From: CAVWUA01 sp963758025
GTDB lineage: Bacteria; Planctomycetota; Planctomycetia; Isosphaerales; Isosphaeraceae
Direction: 5' to 3'
Length of the DNA: 64,000 nucleotides
Assembly (NCBI GenBank): GCA_963758025.1
Contig: CAVWUA010000005.1
Coordinates: 248,001 to 312,000 of the forward strand
The notes below the pieces were generated by a model, which worked only from the letters and a program-made list of their open reading frames with translations, made no database searches and was not told where the DNA came from. Of this stretch, positions 35,124-45,506 are shown piece after piece. A program made the position numbers and the translations under genes. Numbering within the stretch: the stretch's first letter is position 1; every line of letters starts with the position of its first letter.

Positions 35124-36617
35124 ATGCAGGGAATGACTTGGCTCCCCCGAGCGCTCGCGGGACGGACGTCCCGTCAATGGAAAGCGACCTCACTGGTCTG
35201 GATTTTGAGTGGTTGCCTCCTGGCGATGCCCGCCATCTCCCATGCCGCGGAACAGGCTGGGCCCCTCAAGGCGGGTGCGGCCACCAGCAACATCACGCCT
35301 CGACTGGGCATCTCGATCAACGGCAACATGCGGGACGGGACGGCGACCCATATCCACGATGAACTGCACGCCCGCTGCCTGGTTCTGGATGACGGCACGA
35401 CGCGCCTGGCGTTTGTCACCTGTGATAGTTGCGCGGTGCCCCGCGAAGTCGTCACCGAGGCCAAGACGTTGATCCGCGAACGGAGCGGACTTTCGCCGGA
35501 TCACGTGGTCATCTCGGCCACGCACACGCACTCGGCGCCGACTTCGACCTCGGTCTTTCAGAGCGATGCCGACGAACGCTATCAACACTTCCTGGCCACT
35601 CGCATTGCCGATGGGGTGCAACGCGCGATCAATAATCTGGCCCCAGCACGGATCGGCTGGGGAGTCGGGCAGAATGACAGGCAGGTCTTCAATCGTCGCT
35701 GGCGGATGAAGCCAGGGACGATCCCTGCGGACCCGTTCGGGGAGACGAACGATCAGGTCAAGATGAACCCTCCCTCCGGCAGCGACAACCTGATCGAACC
35801 GGCCGGACCGATCGACCCGGACGTCTCCATCGTCGCGGTCCAGTCGACCGACGGTCGACCGATCGCGCTCCTGGCGAACTACTCCTTGCACTACGTCGGC
35901 GGGGTCGGCGGAGGGCATATCTCGGCCGACTACTACGGGATGTTCGCCGATCGGGTCAAGGAGCTGCTTCAGGCTGACCGACTCGACCCGCCGTTCGTGG
36001 CCATCATGACCAACGGCACCAGCGGAGACATCAACAACATCAACTTCCGAGATCGACAGGAACGCCTGCCACCGTATGGCCGTATGCGACTCGTGGCGAA
36101 CCAACTGGCCGAGGAGGCCGTGCGCGTGGCCCAGGCGATCGAGTATCGGGATGCGGTGACGCTCGACGCCAGGGCGAACGACCTGGAACTCGGCGTCCGC
36201 CTGCCCAGCGCCGAGGATGTCTCCCGGGCCGAAGAGATCGTCGCCAAGGCCGAAAATGGCGAGCTGCGTTCGATGGAGGAAGTTTACGCCCGCGAGACGA
36301 TCAAGCTGAGCAAGTATCCCAGCACCGTCCCGGTGACGATCCAGGCCCTACGAATCGGTGATCTGGGCATCGTCTCGATCCCTTGCGAGGTGTTCGCCGA
36401 GATCGGCTTGAAGATCAAGCGCGAGAGTCCGTTCCAGCCAACGTTCACGATCGAACTGGCCAATGGCTACAACGGCTATCTGCCGACCAGGGAACAGCAC
36501 GCGCTGGGGGGTTACGAGACCTGGCGGGCGCGGTCAAGCTACCTGGAGGTCGATGCCGCCTCCAAGATCACGGCCAAGGCACTGGAGCTTCTTCGAAGCC
36601 TGAAATCGAACAACTAA
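35124..36617 (+). CDS. Neutral/alkaline ceramidase N-terminal domain protein, secreted
   Basis: Intact, about 497 residues from ATG 35124. A signal segment (ATSLVWILSGCLLAMPAISHA) precedes a fold with AGAATSNITPRLGISINGNM, DDGTTRLAFVTCDSCAVP and VVISATHTHSAPTSTS, whose HTHSAP is the usual zinc-binding region of neutral ceramidases. GGHISADYYGMF and IMTNGTSGDINNINF follow. Ceramidases cleave N-acyl-sphingosine, but planctomycete members probably act on other amide or ester substrates, so substrate assignment is uncertain. The sulfatase gene follows after 42 bp, suggesting co-transcription. Confidence 0.8.
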   Translation: MQGMTWLPRALAGRTSRQWKATSLVWILSGCLLAMPAISHAAEQAGPLKAGAATSNITPRLGISINGNMRDGTATHIHDELHARCLVLDDGTTRLAFVTCDSCAVPREVVTEAKTLIRERSGLSPDHVVISATHTHSAPTSTSVFQSDADERYQHFLATRIADGVQRAINNLAPARIGWGVGQNDRQVFNRRWRMKPGTIPADPFGETNDQVKMNPPSGSDNLIEPAGPIDPDVSIVAVQSTDGRPIALLANYSLHYVGGVGGGHISADYYGMFADRVKELLQADRLDPPFVAIMTNGTSGDINNINFRDRQERLPPYGRMRLVANQLAEEAVRVAQAIEYRDAVTLDARANDLELGVRLPSAEDVSRAEEIVAKAENGELRSMEEVYARETIKLSKYPSTVPVTIQALRIGDLGIVSIPCEVFAEIGLKIKRESPFQPTFTIELANGYNGYLPTREQHALGGYETWRARSSYLEVDAASKITAKALELLRSLKSNN

Positions 36618-36659
36618 CAAGCGATTCACCGAAATCGTCAGGAAAGAGGATTTTCCGAC

Positions 36660-38091
36660 ATGAGAGTCAAGGGTCATCGCCGCGGGCTTCTGATCGCATT
36701 GCTCCTGACGCTGCTGGTCGTGGGCGTTCCTCGCGTTGATGCCGACGACGCGGCGTCCCGGCCGCCGAACGTGGTCCTGATCTTCACCGACGATCAGGGT
36801 TACGCCGACCTGGGCTGCTTCGGGGCCAAGGATTTTCAGACCCCCAACCTCGACCGGATGGCATCCGAGGGGGTCCGATTCACCGATTTCTACGTGGCCC
36901 AGGCCGTCTGTTCGGCATCGCGCACGGCGCTGCTGACGGGGTGCTATCCGAACCGCGTGGGCATCCTGGGAGCACTGGGACCAGCCTCGCGGATCGGGAT
37001 CAATGAGGATGAAATGACAATCGCCGAGGCCCTCAAGCCGAAGGGCTATGCCACGGCCATCTACGGCAAGTGGCACCTGGGACACCATCCGAAGTTCCTG
37101 CCGACCCGCCACGGTTTCGACGAGTATTCCGGCTTGCCCTACTCCAACGACATGTGGCCGAAGCATCCGACAAACCACTCTTTCCCCGACCTGCCCTATA
37201 TCGAGGGGGAAGAGACCGTCGAATTGAACCCGGACCAGACCACCCTGACAACCCGCTACACCGAGCGGGCGCTCCGGTTCATCGATCAGAATCAGGATCG
37301 GCCCTTCTTCCTGTACGTCGCGCACAACATGCCCCATGTCCCTTTGCACGTCTCTCAGAAATATGAAGGGAAGTCGAAGCAGGGCCTCTATGGCGACGTG
37401 ATCGAGGAAATCGACTGGTCGGTCGGCCAGATCCTGGCGGCCTTGAAATCGCACGGTCTGGACGAGCGGACCCTGGTGATCTTCATCTCGGATAACGGTC
37501 CGTGGCTCTCCTACGGTCCTCACGCCGGCTCGGCGGGACCGTTGCGGGAGGGGAAAGGGACGACCTTTGAGGGGGGCGTCCGCGTGCCTTGCCTGATGCG
37601 CTGGCCGGGCAAAATCCCCGCCGGAACCGTCTGCCACGAACCCGCGATGACGATCGACATCCTGCCGACTCTCGCCCGGCTCGTCGGGGTGGAACTGCCA
37701 GAGCGATCGGATCATCGACGGCAAGGATATCTGGCCCTTGATGTCCGGCCAGCCCGGTGCGACCTCCCCACACGAGGCGTTCTATTTCTACTGGGGGGGC
37801 GAGCTGCAGGCCCTCCGAAGCGGGAAATGGAAACTGCACCTGCCGCATGAGTATCGTTCGCTCAAGGGAGAGCCAGGCACCGACGGCCTTCCCGGTCCTT
37901 ACGAGCAACGTTCGATCGGCCTGGCCCTGTTCAATCTCGAAACCGACATCGGCGAGGAGAACAACGTGGCCGATCAGCACCCCGAGGTCGTCCAGCGCCT
38001 GCTGGGGCTTGCGGACAAGGCCCGTGAGGATCTGGGAGACACAGCCACCAAGACCAAGGGCAAAAACGTCCGATCCCCCGGCAAACTCTGA
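36660..38091 (+). CDS. Secreted sulfatase, frame corrected
   Basis: About 476 residues with a signal peptide (LLIALLLTLLVVGVPRVDA). The sulfatase start NVVLIFTDDQGYADLGCFG supplies metal ligands, and the formylglycine motif CSASRTALLTG lies near 36910. AIYGKWHLGHHP and VIFISDNGPW complete the site. One extra base near 37705 separates ELPE from the continuation GKDIWPLMSGQPGATS. It hydrolyses sulfate esters, probably of algal or mucin polysaccharide. Maturation needs a formylglycine-generating enzyme not seen in the window. It follows the ceramidase-like gene. Confidence 0.85.
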
Positions 38092-38330
38092 CCGCTCGGC
38101 GGCCGGATCGGAACCGGGCCGTCCGGCCGCCGAATCTCACGGGTGTAACGCGCCGACCACTTGCGGGACGAATCAACCGGATCGATAATAGGGAATCGTT
38201 GAACCGGCGATCGTCGAGGCTTCGGTCCCGATCACCGGAAGCCGTTCCGATCAGAACATCCGGTCAGAGCACGAAGTCATCCCCGACGGCCCGACCTTCT
38301 CCTCGCCCGTACTGGCGGGAGGAATCACCC

Positions 38331-40508
38331 ATGCTGGATTCCTGGACGTGTCCGGATCATCAGACGCTTTTCCGGTACATAACGGGTCGTCTGAGTGATT
38401 CCGGCGCATTATCGGTGCGCGATCATCTGGCGCATTGTGAAGGCTGCCGGACCACCATCGGGGGAATGGAAACCGCCGCCGCCGATGCGACGGTCTCCCG
38501 AAAGCCAACCGGCAGTCCGACGCGTTTCGAGGAAACGGTCTGGTTGAACGAAGGTGGAGACGCCGATGTCTTCCGCCTCTCCATGCTCCATCCCTCGAAG
38601 GAGGTGGATTCGCTCGGCCAGATTGGGTCGTACGAGGTGCTCGACCTTCTAGGCCAGGGTGCGATGGGGATCGTGTACAAGGCTTTCGACGCGACGCTCC
38701 ATCGAATCGTGGCGATCAAGGTGATGGAACCCCGGCTGGCGACCAGCGAGCGTGCACGACGCCGATTTCTTCGGGAAGCGCGAGCGGCCGCCGCGATCAA
38801 TCATCCCAATGTGGTGACGATTCACGCCGTGGGAGAACAGGAAGGTGTTCCCTACCTGGTGATGGAGTACATCTGCGGCCAGTCCCTGCGCGAGCGACTC
38901 CGCGCCGAGAAAACGCTCCGTCCCGCCGCGATCCTCCGCATCGGCTTGCAGATCACCGAGGGATTGGCTGCCGCACACGAGCATGGAGTGATCCACCGCG
39001 ATATCAAGCCCGCGAACATCATGCTGGAGAACAGCGTCGAACGGGCCAAGATCACCGACTTCGGGCTTGCCCGCGCCGCGATGGATCAAACGGATATGAC
39101 CTCGGTCGACCAGATCGTCGGCACCCCGGCCTACATGTCACCGGAACAGATTCGGGGAGACGCGATCGACACGAGGAGCGACCTGTTCAGCCTGGGTTGC
39201 GTTCTCTACACGATGGCCTCCGGACTTTCCCCGTTCCGGGGCTCACACACCCTGGAAGTTCTCCGCAAGGTCAACGACTTCGAACCACCCCCCTTGCACG
39301 AGGTCAATCCGGAAATACCCGAAGGCCTTTCACGGCTCATCCACGGGCTACTCGCCAAGGAGCCGAACGACCGCCCGGCTTCGGCAGCCGATGTCGCCGC
39401 GGCCTGGAAGCATCATCTCGTTTCCGCGAACCTATCTCCGAGCGAGCGAAGCATCGAGCACACACTTCCCCGACGACCACGGCAACGAGCCACAAAAAAG
39501 GCAATCTGGGTGGGAATGGCGGTTCTCCTGCTGATCCTCGCGGGAATGGTGTACCTTCACAAATACAGGAATACCGGGCATTTCGTCGCCGCATCCCCAC
39601 GTCTTCCCGACGTGATTACCGTCTCGCAGAACGGCTCGGCCGATGTTCGCAGTCTCAACGAGGCATTGAAACAGGCCCGCCCCGGTTCGGTCATCCGATT
39701 ACTGGATGACGCCACCTACGAGGGACCGTTCCTGATTGATAATCCCCGTCTCTGGCAAAACATCACGATTGATTCCACGAAGGGGGCGACCCTCGTGGCG
39801 ACGGGACGAGGTAACGCTATCCTGACCCTACGCGAGACCCCCGGCGTGGTCATCCGGGGTGTCCGGTTCCGGCCCAAGGCGGACCAGTTCGCCGTGACGA
39901 TCACCGGCAAGTCCGACGGCGTGCGTCTGGAGGAAGTGATCACCGACAAGGCCGAAACGCATTCATGGGCTCAGATTTACATCAGCGGCCAGGCCACGGG
40001 ATCAGCGTCGCATCCGATCCAGGTGATCGATTCCCGGGTGAGAGGCGGCGAAATGGGCGTCGTCGTGGAAGGTCAAAGTGGCGAACCGGTCGCGCATATC
40101 CAGATCGTGGGCAATCGTTTCGACGGCCCGGGAACCCACGTCATGCTCCTCCAGTATCTTCAGGATATCCAGGTGCGGAACAACATCTTCCAGGATGGGT
40201 GCGGCGTCTTGCTGAACCTGCCCAGCTCCAACGAATCCGAAGGAATACGCGTCACCAACAACACCTTCTTCGAGACCTCGGAGTGGATCAGTCCCGCCGA
40301 GTCGCAGCCCGGGACCGATTCCGTCGAGATCGGGAACAATCTGATCCTCGCAAGCCCTTCCCTCGACACCTCGGACCAGGCCCTGGCTCAGATGGCTCGC
40401 TCCTGGCATGTCCATCACAATGTCTGGGAATCAGAGAGGCAGAGCGCGAGAAACATCCCTCGCCCGGTCGTTGCGGTCGATCAACCTGCTTTCGCGAAAT
40501 CCCGATGA
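38331..40508 (+). CDS. Ser/Thr protein kinase with N-terminal zinc-finger-like and C-terminal beta-helix domains
   Basis: Intact, 725 residues from ATG 38331, preceded by gggaggaa. Residues 5-45 contain HLAHCEGCRT, an anti-sigma/zf-HC2-like HxxxCxxC. The kinase domain (about 100-360) has GQGAMGIVYKAF, the VAIKVME Lys, HRDIKPANIM and ITDFGLARA, all intact. A membrane helix (AIWVGMAVLLLILAGMVYL) follows near 395. The C-terminal 300 residues are a right-handed beta-helix-like repeat region (Asn and Gly rich strands, GVVIRGVRFRPK), probably outside the membrane, where it may sense or bind carbohydrate. The target is unknown. Confidence 0.85.
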   Translation: MLDSWTCPDHQTLFRYITGRLSDSGALSVRDHLAHCEGCRTTIGGMETAAADATVSRKPTGSPTRFEETVWLNEGGDADVFRLSMLHPSKEVDSLGQIGSYEVLDLLGQGAMGIVYKAFDATLHRIVAIKVMEPRLATSERARRRFLREARAAAAINHPNVVTIHAVGEQEGVPYLVMEYICGQSLRERLRAEKTLRPAAILRIGLQITEGLAAAHEHGVIHRDIKPANIMLENSVERAKITDFGLARAAMDQTDMTSVDQIVGTPAYMSPEQIRGDAIDTRSDLFSLGCVLYTMASGLSPFRGSHTLEVLRKVNDFEPPPLHEVNPEIPEGLSRLIHGLLAKEPNDRPASAADVAAAWKHHLVSANLSPSERSIEHTLPRRPRQRATKKAIWVGMAVLLLILAGMVYLHKYRNTGHFVAASPRLPDVITVSQNGSADVRSLNEALKQARPGSVIRLLDDATYEGPFLIDNPRLWQNITIDSTKGATLVATGRGNAILTLRETPGVVIRGVRFRPKADQFAVTITGKSDGVRLEEVITDKAETHSWAQIYISGQATGSASHPIQVIDSRVRGGEMGVVVEGQSGEPVAHIQIVGNRFDGPGTHVMLLQYLQDIQVRNNIFQDGCGVLLNLPSSNESEGIRVTNNTFFETSEWISPAESQPGTDSVEIGNNLILASPSLDTSDQALAQMARSWHVHHNVWESERQSARNIPRPVVAVDQPAFAKSR

Positions 40509-40561
40509 TCCCGACTTCCTTCGACCCGCGCTCGCTTCGGGCCTGGCGGAGTGGGGAGCCG

Positions 40562-40600
40562 GCGGGGAACTCCCCCGCTATGTCGGAGCCCAGGCTCCGA
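40562..40600. terminator. Two adjacent hairpins between convergent genes
   Basis: gcgggg/ccccgc (40562-40567 with 40573-40578) and tcggagcc/ggctccga (40583-40590 with 40593-40600) are two short perfect stems in the 121-bp gap between the kinase gene and the epimerase gene, whose stops face each other. They probably end both transcripts. No T run follows. Confidence 0.4.
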
Positions 40601-40629
40601 TCTCCCGGTGATCGGAACGTTCGCACCTC

Positions 40630-41601
40630 TCAGGCAAGGCTTTGCCGCACGGTCGCTCGCATCTTCTCCAGACCGTCGCGGGCGACCGTCTGGGCGTCTT
40701 GTGCCCAGTAATCCTTGTTAAACAGTTCCAGGGAAAGCATGCCGCGGAATCCGATCGCGTTCAAGGTCCGCAGAATGCCGCCCAGCGGAGCGATTCCGTC
40801 TCCAGGATAGACGCGCTGGGCGTCGGTGATCTCGGCACGCGAAGGCGTCGCCGGGTAATCGTTCATGTGGAAGACGTGCATCGAGTTCCCGTTGAGCATG
40901 CGTAGCCCCTCGAAGGCGGAACCACCCTTGTAGAGATGATAGACGTCGGCCAGGATGCACGCCTTGGGATGCCCACATTCGACGGCCACCAGCGCGGCCT
41001 CGCCGAGACGACCGAGGGTCTGGGAGAACCCCCATACCTCCACCTGCGGCACAACCTCCATCGTCTCTCCTAGCTCCAGGAGAGCCCGGTAACGCTCGGC
41101 GATCTTGTGCAGGTCGAGGTCGGATCGGTCCGTTGCACCGACCGGCGGAGCGGCGATCCGCTTGCCGCCAATCTGCCGGAGCATGTCCATGTTCCGTCGG
41201 GCCTCCTCAAAGGCCCCGCGACGTCGTTGCTCGTCATCGACGGCCCATTCGAAGAATCCAATCGCACTCTCGACACTCAGCCCCTGATCCGAAATCTGAC
41301 GCCCGAGATCCTTCAGAGAACCTCCCTGCTTCACGAAGTCGTCCAGCTCGCGAATCCAGGGCTCGATCCCCTGATAACCGGCCCTGGCGGCGATCTCGAC
41401 TTCCTCAGTAATCGTAAGCTTCTGCCCACGGATCGTGCTGGTATTCAGACAGTAACCGAACGGTTCCCCGGAGGGGCGATTCTGGTTCGAGGCAATCGCT
41501 GCCGAACCCGAGTTTGCCACCAGGCCAAGGCCCAAAATGGCGGGGACGCGCGAGAGCCAGTCACGTCGCGAGATTTCATCTGTCACTTGCGTTTCCCTCA
41601 C
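40630..41601 (-). CDS. Tat-exported sugar phosphate isomerase/epimerase
   Basis: Intact, 323 residues. The N-terminus ISRRDWLSRVPAILGLGLVA is a twin-arginine signal. The TIM-barrel fold has ACILADVYHLYKGG and MHVFHMNDYPATP, with the His and Asp ligands of the AP endonuclease 2 family, and ends FRGMLSLELFNKDYW. The active metal is probably Mn or Mg. It resembles inosose/hydroxypyruvate-type epimerases, but the sugar is unknown. The start, ATG 41601, lies 253 bp from the divergent GGDEF/EAL gene. Confidence 0.85.
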   Translation of the reverse strand: MRETQVTDEISRRDWLSRVPAILGLGLVANSGSAAIASNQNRPSGEPFGYCLNTSTIRGQKLTITEEVEIAARAGYQGIEPWIRELDDFVKQGGSLKDLGRQISDQGLSVESAIGFFEWAVDDEQRRRGAFEEARRNMDMLRQIGGKRIAAPPVGATDRSDLDLHKIAERYRALLELGETMEVVPQVEVWGFSQTLGRLGEAALVAVECGHPKACILADVYHLYKGGSAFEGLRMLNGNSMHVFHMNDYPATPSRAEITDAQRVYPGDGIAPLGGILRTLNAIGFRGMLSLELFNKDYWAQDAQTVARDGLEKMRATVRQSLA

Positions 41602-41854
41602 GTCCTGATCGACACGATCCTGGAGATTGTGACGATCCTAGCTCAAACCGAGCGGCAACTCCAGAGGTCGGCGCATCGCGATCGGGTGTCGGCTCCCTCA
41701 AGTCCATCAGAACAACGACAAACTCATGTCAAAAAATGGCCTAGGCTTCTCGTGATCGCAATGCGCGTCTGTCTTCATGACGTGCCGAACCTGTCGAGGC
41801 CCGACGGTCGATCCGCTTCCTTCGGCCCGATTTCCTCCGGCACCGAGGCCTACC

Positions 41855-44312
41855 ATGCCTGTGGGAAGACGTTCCGGTGCAACGCACTACGTTCACGTGC
41901 TAATTGCATCTATATTTGTGCTCATCCTCCATAACCTGTTAAGCAATGCGACAAGTCCGTCGTCACAGCTTATCGTTTCACTCCTACCCGTAATGATGGC
42001 AGCTTATTTCGGTGGCCTGGGTCCTGGCTTGTTCGCGACATTCCTCTGTTCACTCACCCTAGGCCCGGAAATGTTCCATTCCCGGATCAGGAGCGCGGAG
42101 TTGGCCGGCTTCATTGCGACTCCCGTGTTCGCCTTCATCGTCAAGGGATGTATGATCAGTTTTCTAGCCAGGGCCCTCCATCTCGCGCGGCAGCGTGATC
42201 GCAACAGCTCCTCGAATTGGCATGCCAGTCAGGAACGGTTCCGTCAAATCGTCGAATTGGCTGACGAGGGAATCTGGACGACCGACGAGTCGGGCCGGAT
42301 CGATTATGCCAATCGCAGAATGTGTGAGCTTCTCGGTTACCGCGCCGAGGAACTACTCCACCGTACTTTGAGCGATCTCCTGGCCAATCCACTCCCCCGC
42401 ACGCTCTGGGCCTCAATCCTACATCCCAATCGAAGCGAACGGAGACGGACCGAGTTGCGATTTCGCCGCAAGGACGGCTCGATCTTGACAGCCCTGGTCT
42501 CCCTCACTCCGATTCATGACGACCGAGGTCAACAGGTCGGCACTCGGGGAACATTCACCGACATAACTCGCCGCAAGCAAGATGAGTCTGCTCTTACGAG
42601 AGTCGGAAGCCCGATACCGACTACTCTTTGATTCCAACCCACACCCGATATGGGTTTACGACCCCGCGACGCTCCAGTTTCTCGCGGTAAATGAGGCAGC
42701 CATCCAGCACTTTGGCTACTCCCGAGATGAGTTTCTGGCCATGTCCATCCTCGATATTCAGCCCGATGAGGAGGTTCTGACCGTTCTCGAGGAAATCGCC
42801 AGCCGATCGGGGGAGGCCCACAAGGTCTCGGGGCACTGGAGACACCGGAGGAAGGACGGCTCGATCATCGACGTGGAGGTCACCACCAACTCAATCCTGT
42901 TCGCGGACCGCCCCGCCCGGGTTGTCCTGGCTCATGACATCACCGACCGTCGGCGCGCCGAGGAACGGATGGAGTACCAGGCGACACACGACATGCTCAC
43001 CAACCTTCCCAATCGAATCCTCCTGAATCGGCGAATGGAAGACTGCCTGAACGACGCGAGGAAAGGCAATCACGAGCCCTTCTCTCTCATGATCATCGAC
43101 CTGGATCGATTCAAGGAGATCAACGACACCTTTGGCCATCACTACGGCGACATGGTGTTGAAGGAGTTAAATCCTCGACTGCGCCGTGCCCTGCGTGAGT
43201 CCGACACGGTGGCACGGCTTGGCGGCGATGAGTTCGGAATTCTGCTCCCACGCACGGATCAGGAGGGGGCAATGGCGATCGCCCGGCGGATTCTCGAAAG
43301 CCTGTGCGAACCGATCGTGATCAATGGAAATCGGCTCGAGGTCGGTGACGAGCATCGGCATCGCCCTCTATCCCGAGCACGGCGAGGACCCGATCACGCT
43401 CTTGCAGCGTGCCGACGTGGCCATGTACGCATCAAAACGAGCCCACACTGGTTTTGAAGTCTTCACCGACGAGCAGTCGTCTTACAGCCCAAAGCGGCTC
43501 AACATGATCGCTGAATTGCGCCAGGGGATCGACGAGAATCAGTTGATCCTGCATTACCAACCGAAAATCGATTTGAAGACCGGCCGAATCCGAGCGCCGA
43601 GGCGTTGATCCGCTGGATGCACCCCCGAGACGGACTGATCCCACCCGATCAGTTCATCCCTCTCGCCGAGCACACCGGGCTGATCAAGCCTCTGGGGCTC
43701 TGGGCGATTAAAACGGCCCTCCTCCAATGCCGTGTCTGGCACCAGTCGGGGCAGAACCTCACCGTCGCGGTGAACCTCTCCGCCGATAGCCTGCACGACC
43801 TGAACATGGTTGACATCATCGCCCAGCTACTGGAAAGCTCCGATTCGCTCCCCTCATGGCTGACGGTGGAAATCACCGAGAGTGCCATGATGGTTGATCC
43901 CGAACGAGCGCGAATCGCTCTCGGAAGACTCCATGATATGGGTGTCGGAATCTCGATTGACGATTTCGGTACTGGCTATTCATCGCTTTCGTATCTGAAA
44001 GACCTGCCCGTGGATGAGGTCAAGATCGACCGCACGTTTGTCAAGGAGATGGTGACCCACGAGCAAAATAGTTGCATCGTTCGCTCGGTCATCGACCTGG
44101 GACATAACCTGGGGCTGCGGGTCGTGGCGGAGGGGGTGGAGGACCTTGAGAGCGTCGAATTACTGAAAGCCCTTGGGTGCGACCTCGCGCAAGGCTTCGT
44201 CTTCGGCCGGCCACTCCCACCGGATCAGTTCCTGGACTGGATCGAGGACACCTGGAAAGTCCCCGCGCGAACCGTACCGGCGGGGCCACGGCTCCCCGCC
44301 GGTCCGTCGTGA
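41855..44312 (+). CDS. Membrane PAS-PAS-GGDEF-EAL cyclic-di-GMP enzyme, frame corrected
   Basis: About 818 residues. An N-terminal DUF4118-like membrane domain (about four helices, FGGLGPGLFATF) is followed by two PAS domains (ERFRQIVELADEGIWTTD and RYRLLFDSNPHPIWVYD), GGDEF and EAL. The GGDEF site is intact (RLGGDEFGIL), and the EAL motif is rebuilt as AEALIRWMHP. Later EAL residues are also present: EITESAMM, DDFGTGYSSL, KIDRTFV, EGVED. Both synthesis and breakdown of cyclic di-GMP are therefore possible. Three frame corrections are needed, near 42595, 43345 and 43596. ATG 41855 was chosen as the start. Its end forms a hairpin. Confidence 0.85.
44276..44303. terminator. Hairpin inside the 3' end of the GGDEF/EAL gene
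   Basis: A 10-bp perfect stem, accggcgggg (44276-44285) with ccccgccggt (44294-44303), has an 8-base loop and lies within the last codons of the GGDEF/EAL gene. The convergent SMP-30 gene stops only 10 bp further on. It probably terminates both genes in place of intergenic DNA. Confidence 0.5.
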
Positions 44313-44322
44313 GAACTGGACC

Positions 44323-45363
44323 TCAGAATCCGTTGCCTTTGGTCGTCAGCTTGATCCGGCAGAGATCCATATCGGCCGTGATGTAGAGCGTGGAGCCGTC
44401 CCCGCCCCAGCCGCAATTGGCGGTGGCCTCACCGGTGTTCAGGGTTCCCAGATGAGTGCCATCGGGCGCGAAGATCAGAACGCCCCCGGGGCCGGTGGCG
44501 AATAGATTCCCCTTGCTGTCCACCTTCATCCCATCGGGCAAGCCCTTCTTGGTTTTGGCCCACTCGGTCGCGTCGAAGAAGACGCGTCCGTCGCCGAGTG
44601 TCCCGTCGTCCTTGACGTCGTAGGCCATCCAGATGGCCTTCTCCGGGTCGGAATTCGCCACGTAGAGCGTTTTTTCATCGGGGGAAAAGGCAATGCCGTT
44701 GGGGCGGCTCAGGTCCTTGGTCAGCAAGGTCAGCGTGCCATCTTTCGCCAGCCGATACACACCCTGGAAGTCCAGCTCCCGCGCCGGATCATCCACCCCC
44801 TTGACCAGACCATAGGGGGGATCGGTGAAGTAGAGGTCGCCGTTGGACTTGTACGCGCCGTCGTTGGGACTATTGAAACGCTTCCCCATATAGCGATCGA
44901 CGAGGGTCGTGAAGCTGCCGTCCGATTCCAGCCGGGCGACGCGGCGATCGCCATGCTGGCAAAGGACGAGCTTGCCACTGGACGGCTCGCGCAGCAGGCC
45001 GTTCGAGCCAGGCTCGCCTCCCCTTGCCGACTCGCCGGTATACCCGCTTGGGCTCAGGGAGGGTTTGACCCCCTCACCCTCTTTCCAGCGATAGACGACA
45101 TTCTGGGGTACGTCGGAGAATAGCAGAGATCCCCCCTGCTCCGGCATCCAGACCGGCCCCTCGGCCCAGTCAAAACCGTCGGCCAACCGTTCCATCTGCG
45201 CGTCTTCGGGGATGAGGGCATTGATCCGATCGTCGGCTCGCTCGATCGTGCCGATCGTCTTCTTCTGGGGCTCCTCGGCGTTCGCGTTCGCACCGGCGAC
45301 GGCGAGCGTCAGGAACGTCAGGGCGATCGGGGTCGCCCATCGAGAGAGGTTGCGTCGAGTCAT
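44323..45363 (-). CDS. SMP-30/gluconolactonase family protein, secreted
   Basis: Intact, 346 residues from ATG 45363, with a signal peptide (LSRWATPIALTFLTLAVAGA). The beta-propeller fold shows FDWAEGPVWMPEQGGSLLFS (metal-binding Glu), GKRFNSPNDGAYKSNGDLYF (Asn/Asp ligands) and LSRPNGIAFSPDEKTLYVAN. It probably hydrolyses sugar lactones such as gluconolactone in the periplasm. Planctomycetes carry many copies with unknown substrates. It converges on the GGDEF/EAL gene. Confidence 0.85.
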   Translation of the reverse strand: MTRRNLSRWATPIALTFLTLAVAGANANAEEPQKKTIGTIERADDRINALIPEDAQMERLADGFDWAEGPVWMPEQGGSLLFSDVPQNVVYRWKEGEGVKPSLSPSGYTGESARGGEPGSNGLLREPSSGKLVLCQHGDRRVARLESDGSFTTLVDRYMGKRFNSPNDGAYKSNGDLYFTDPPYGLVKGVDDPARELDFQGVYRLAKDGTLTLLTKDLSRPNGIAFSPDEKTLYVANSDPEKAIWMAYDVKDDGTLGDGRVFFDATEWAKTKKGLPDGMKVDSKGNLFATGPGGVLIFAPDGTHLGTLNTGEATANCGWGGDGSTLYITADMDLCRIKLTTKGNGF

Positions 45364-45506
45364 GGTGTGATCCTGGGAGAGTCTTGAAACGAAGAGACGG
45401 CAAGGTGGAGATTTCGTCCACCTTGCCGCCACATTAGCCGAGCGATGGCCCTCCGGCAACGGTCTGCCGGAAGGCCATGCTGCCTGATTTCGCCTCGACT
45501 CGTCGA

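Noticed and set aside
41704..41732. Promoter with TTGACA upstream of the epimerase gene at 41601
   Set aside because: The -35 box is perfect but the 17-base spacer leads to TGATGG, which is too far from a -10 consensus.
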